Source: Schaalia sp. HMT-172 (GTDB taxonomy: Bacteria; Actinomycetota; Actinomycetes; Actinomycetales; Actinomycetaceae). From it: 64,000 nt of DNA. The stretch spans positions 1,364,001-1,428,000 of the forward strand of contig NZ_CP130058.1 in the NCBI RefSeq assembly GCF_030644365.1, given 5' to 3'. Positions 62,493 through 64,000 of this stretch are shown here, piece by piece. Under the pieces are notes generated by a model, which worked only from the letters and a program-made list of their open reading frames with translations, was not told the origin of the DNA and ran no database searches. The position numbers were made by a program, and so were the translations under genes. Position 1 is the first letter of the stretch. Every line of letters starts with the position of its first letter.

Positions 62493-63090
62493 GGCCGCCT
62501 CCCAGGCTCACGAGCGCGGCGCGCAGCATGTCGGAGGCCCCGAGCCCGCTGCCCGCGAGCTTCTCGATGGCCTTGGCTGCCTGCGCCTCGGACCAGCCCA
62601 GGCCCACGAGGGCGGCGCTCACCTCGGCGGCGACCGCGTCCTGGCTCGGCGCGGGCGGCGCGGTCGGCTCGGCTCCGGGCAGGGCCGCGGGGCTGCCCAG
62701 CTTGTCGCCGATCTCCAGGGCCATGCGCTGAGCCGACTTCTTGCCCACTCCGGGGATCCGCTGGAGCGTGGCCAGGTCCTGGTCTCGCACGGCGCGGCGC
62801 AGGTCGTCGGGGCGCAGGACGGCCAGGGCGGCCAGCGCGATCTTCGGGCCGATTCCCGACACCGACAGGAGCTTGGTGAAGACGTCGCGCTCGTCGCAGG
62901 ATTCGAAGCCATAGAGGGTCATCGAGTCCTCGCGTACGATCATCGAGGTGTAGACGGTGATCTCCTCATCGCGCGGGGCCGCCTGCGCGAAGGCGGGGGT
63001 CACGTGGACGCGGAAGCCAATGCCACCGACCACGACGTCGACGTGGTCGAGTCCGACGCTTGCGACAGCGCCGCGCAGAATCGAGATCAC
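62485..63090 (-). CDS. ruvA: Holliday junction DNA-binding protein RuvA
   Basis: RuvA forms a tetramer on four-way junctions and loads RuvB. About 201 residues start [20 protein letters not shown], the OB domain. The helix-hairpin-helix pair is [20 protein letters not shown] and [20 protein letters not shown]. The C-terminal RuvB-contact domain is [20 protein letters not shown]. The start is GTG 63090 with AAAGGA 5 nt upstream; the frame to 63111 is leader. The ruvC-A-B order is the usual one. Confidence 0.96.
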   Translation of the reverse strand: MISILRGAVASVGLDHVDVVVGGIGFRVHVTPAFAQAAPRDEEITVYTSMIVREDSMTLYGFESCDERDVFTKLLSVSGIGPKIALAALAVLRPDDLRRAVRDQDLATLQRIPGVGKKSAQRMALEIGDKLGSPAALPGAEPTAPPAPSQDAVAAEVSAALVGLGWSEAQAAKAIEKLAGSGLGASDMLRAALVSLGGGRG

Positions 63091-63147
63091 TACGGTCCTT
63101 TCCCTGGTCACTCGCCCGCGAGACCGCGGGCGAACATATGTACGATT

Positions 63148-63777
63148 CTAGCCGCGCCTGCGCCTCGGGTCGACGGCACCCGTGCGGCGTTGCGCGGCCT
63201 GGGCCTCGGCCCACGCCCGCTGAGCGGGCGTCATGGACCCGCGCGAGGTCAGGCGCCCGGAGATGGACACGGCGACCGAGGAATCCTCGGGCGCCCCGAG
63301 CAGGCCGGTCCCCCGCCAGGCGTGCGTGATCGCGATCGCCAGGGCATCGGCCGCGTCCGCGGGCTTGGGCGCCTTGGCGAGGCCGAGGATGCGCGCGACC
63401 ATCGTCTGGACCTGGGCCTTATCGGCGTTTCCGTTGCCGGACACGGCCGACTTGACCTCCGAGGGCGTGTGGACCGCCATCGGCAGGCCGGCGCGCCCGA
63501 CGCACGTCATCGCCGCTCCCATCACCTGCATGGTCGTCGTCACCGACTGCAGGTTGTCCTGCGCGAACACGCGCTCGATTGCGACGACCTCGGGCCGGTA
63601 CTGCTCGATGACCGCGTCGATCGCATCCGCGATGGTACGCAGGCGAAAGTGCGTGGCCAGATCCTTGTCGGTGCGGGCCACGCCGACATAGACGAGGCTC
63701 GCGCGCCGCGACTCATCCACGTCAACGACGCCGAGGCCGCAGCGCGTCAAACCGGGGTCAATCCCCATCACGCGCAT
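63148..63777 (-). CDS. ruvC: Holliday junction resolvase RuvC
   Basis: This endonuclease cuts Holliday junctions. The 209-residue product holds the four acidic residues of the RNase H fold: [20 protein letters not shown] (first Asp), VVAIERVFAQDNLQSVTTTM (Glu) and PKPADAADALAIAITHAWRG (last Asp with His). A tail of about 40 residues beyond the usual end is rich in Arg and Gln. Its ATG overlaps the pdxT stop by one base (TGATG), so the DNA-repair genes follow the PLP-synthesis gene in one operon. Confidence 0.96.
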   Translation of the reverse strand: MRVMGIDPGLTRCGLGVVDVDESRRASLVYVGVARTDKDLATHFRLRTIADAIDAVIEQYRPEVVAIERVFAQDNLQSVTTTMQVMGAAMTCVGRAGLPMAVHTPSEVKSAVSGNGNADKAQVQTMVARILGLAKAPKPADAADALAIAITHAWRGTGLLGAPEDSSVAVSISGRLTSRGSMTPAQRAWAEAQAAQRRTGAVDPRRRRG

Positions 63778-64000
63778 CAGGCGCGCGCCACCATAGTGAC
63801 GAAGAGGCCGTGGATACGGTCGTCGCCTCCCACCTCGGGGTGGAAGGACGTCGCCATCACGTTGCCGCGGCGCACGCCCACGATCGGACCGTCGGCGCTG
63901 TTGCCCGCGCGCGCAATCACCTCGACGCCTTCGCCGACCGACTCAACCCATGGGGCTCGAATGAACACGGCGTGGAAGGGGCCGCCCTCCAGTCCCGCGA
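63777..64000 (-). CDS. pdxT: Pyridoxal 5'-phosphate synthase glutaminase subunit (partial, 5' end outside window)
   Basis: This is the C-terminal portion (about 73 of roughly 200 residues) of PdxT, the glutaminase that supplies ammonia to PdxS for pyridoxal phosphate synthesis. The visible part reads [35 protein letters not shown] and the catalytic-triad block [20 protein letters not shown], where His and Glu (HPE) are the triad members. The N-terminal part with the nucleophile cysteine lies beyond 64000. The stop is next to the ruvC start with a one-base overlap. The pdxS-pdxT-ruvC neighbourhood is typical for actinobacteria. Confidence 0.93.
   Translation of the reverse strand, partial: AGLEGGPFHAVFIRAPWVESVGEGVEVIARAGNSADGPIVGVRRGNVMATSFHPEVGGDDRIHGLFVTMVARA

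Noticed and set aside
1-64000. CRISPR array, prophage, transposase or rRNA genes
   Set aside because: No regularly spaced direct repeats, integrase, transposase or rRNA sequence was found on reading either strand.

Overview
The window is GC-rich and gene-dense and carries ordinary chromosomal genes of a high-GC Gram-positive bacterium. Several features point to the order Actinomycetales, most likely an Actinomyces/Schaalia-type oral actinobacterium: the pdxT-ruvC-ruvA-ruvB-yajC-secD-secF-apt-rel run, an ANTAR regulator of PdtaR type, trpE-C-B-A-lgt followed by pyk, a CtpE-like P-type ATPase, a DtxR-type iron box, and many genes that seem to lack a 5' leader. The genus is an inference from protein character and gene order, because no rRNA gene is present.

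Layout, mostly on the minus strand. 0-9.8 kb: uvrA (cut by the left edge), a divergent YciI-like gene, a manganese-riboswitch operon (two TerC proteins plus a CtpE-like ATPase), uvrB and coaE. 9.8-17.2 kb: brnQ, a 430-bp gap with nested inverted repeats, rpsA, polA, a thioesterase, pdtaR and a tRNA-Leu(CAA) with a short variable loop. 17.3-31.3 kb: an unrecognised 71-aa gene with a strong palindromic promoter, pyk, lgt-trpABC-trpE, a prepilin peptidase, aroE, mltG, ruvX and alaS. 31.3-42.2 kb: rpsD with a structured leader, rarA, two membrane-anchored surface proteins, and an iron-siderophore block (ABC importer, lipoprotein, Fes esterase) with a DtxR/IdeR box, headed by yciO. 42.3-64 kb: aspS, a divergent MFS transporter, a DEAD-box helicase, two coupled dynamin-like GTPases, hisS, an MBL hydrolase, a DUF349 protein, rel, apt, secF, secD, yajC, ruvB, ruvA, ruvC and the 3' end of pdxT.

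Three themes stand out. First, a yybP-ykoY riboswitch whose 3' P1 strand can instead pair with the Shine-Dalgarno sequence heads an operon of two TerC paralogues and a P-type ATPase, which makes a compact metal-export or metal-delivery unit. Second, iron capture and release are joined: yciO-fes precedes fepB-D-G-C, and the iron box lies inside the 3' end of fes. Third, at least ten genes have a TANNNT-like -10 element exactly 6 or 7 nt before the start codon and no convincing Shine-Dalgarno, which is the signature of leaderless mRNAs and fixes several starts. No insertion sequence, prophage, CRISPR array or rRNA operon was seen. The only stretch over 300 bases without a gene is 11212-11643.
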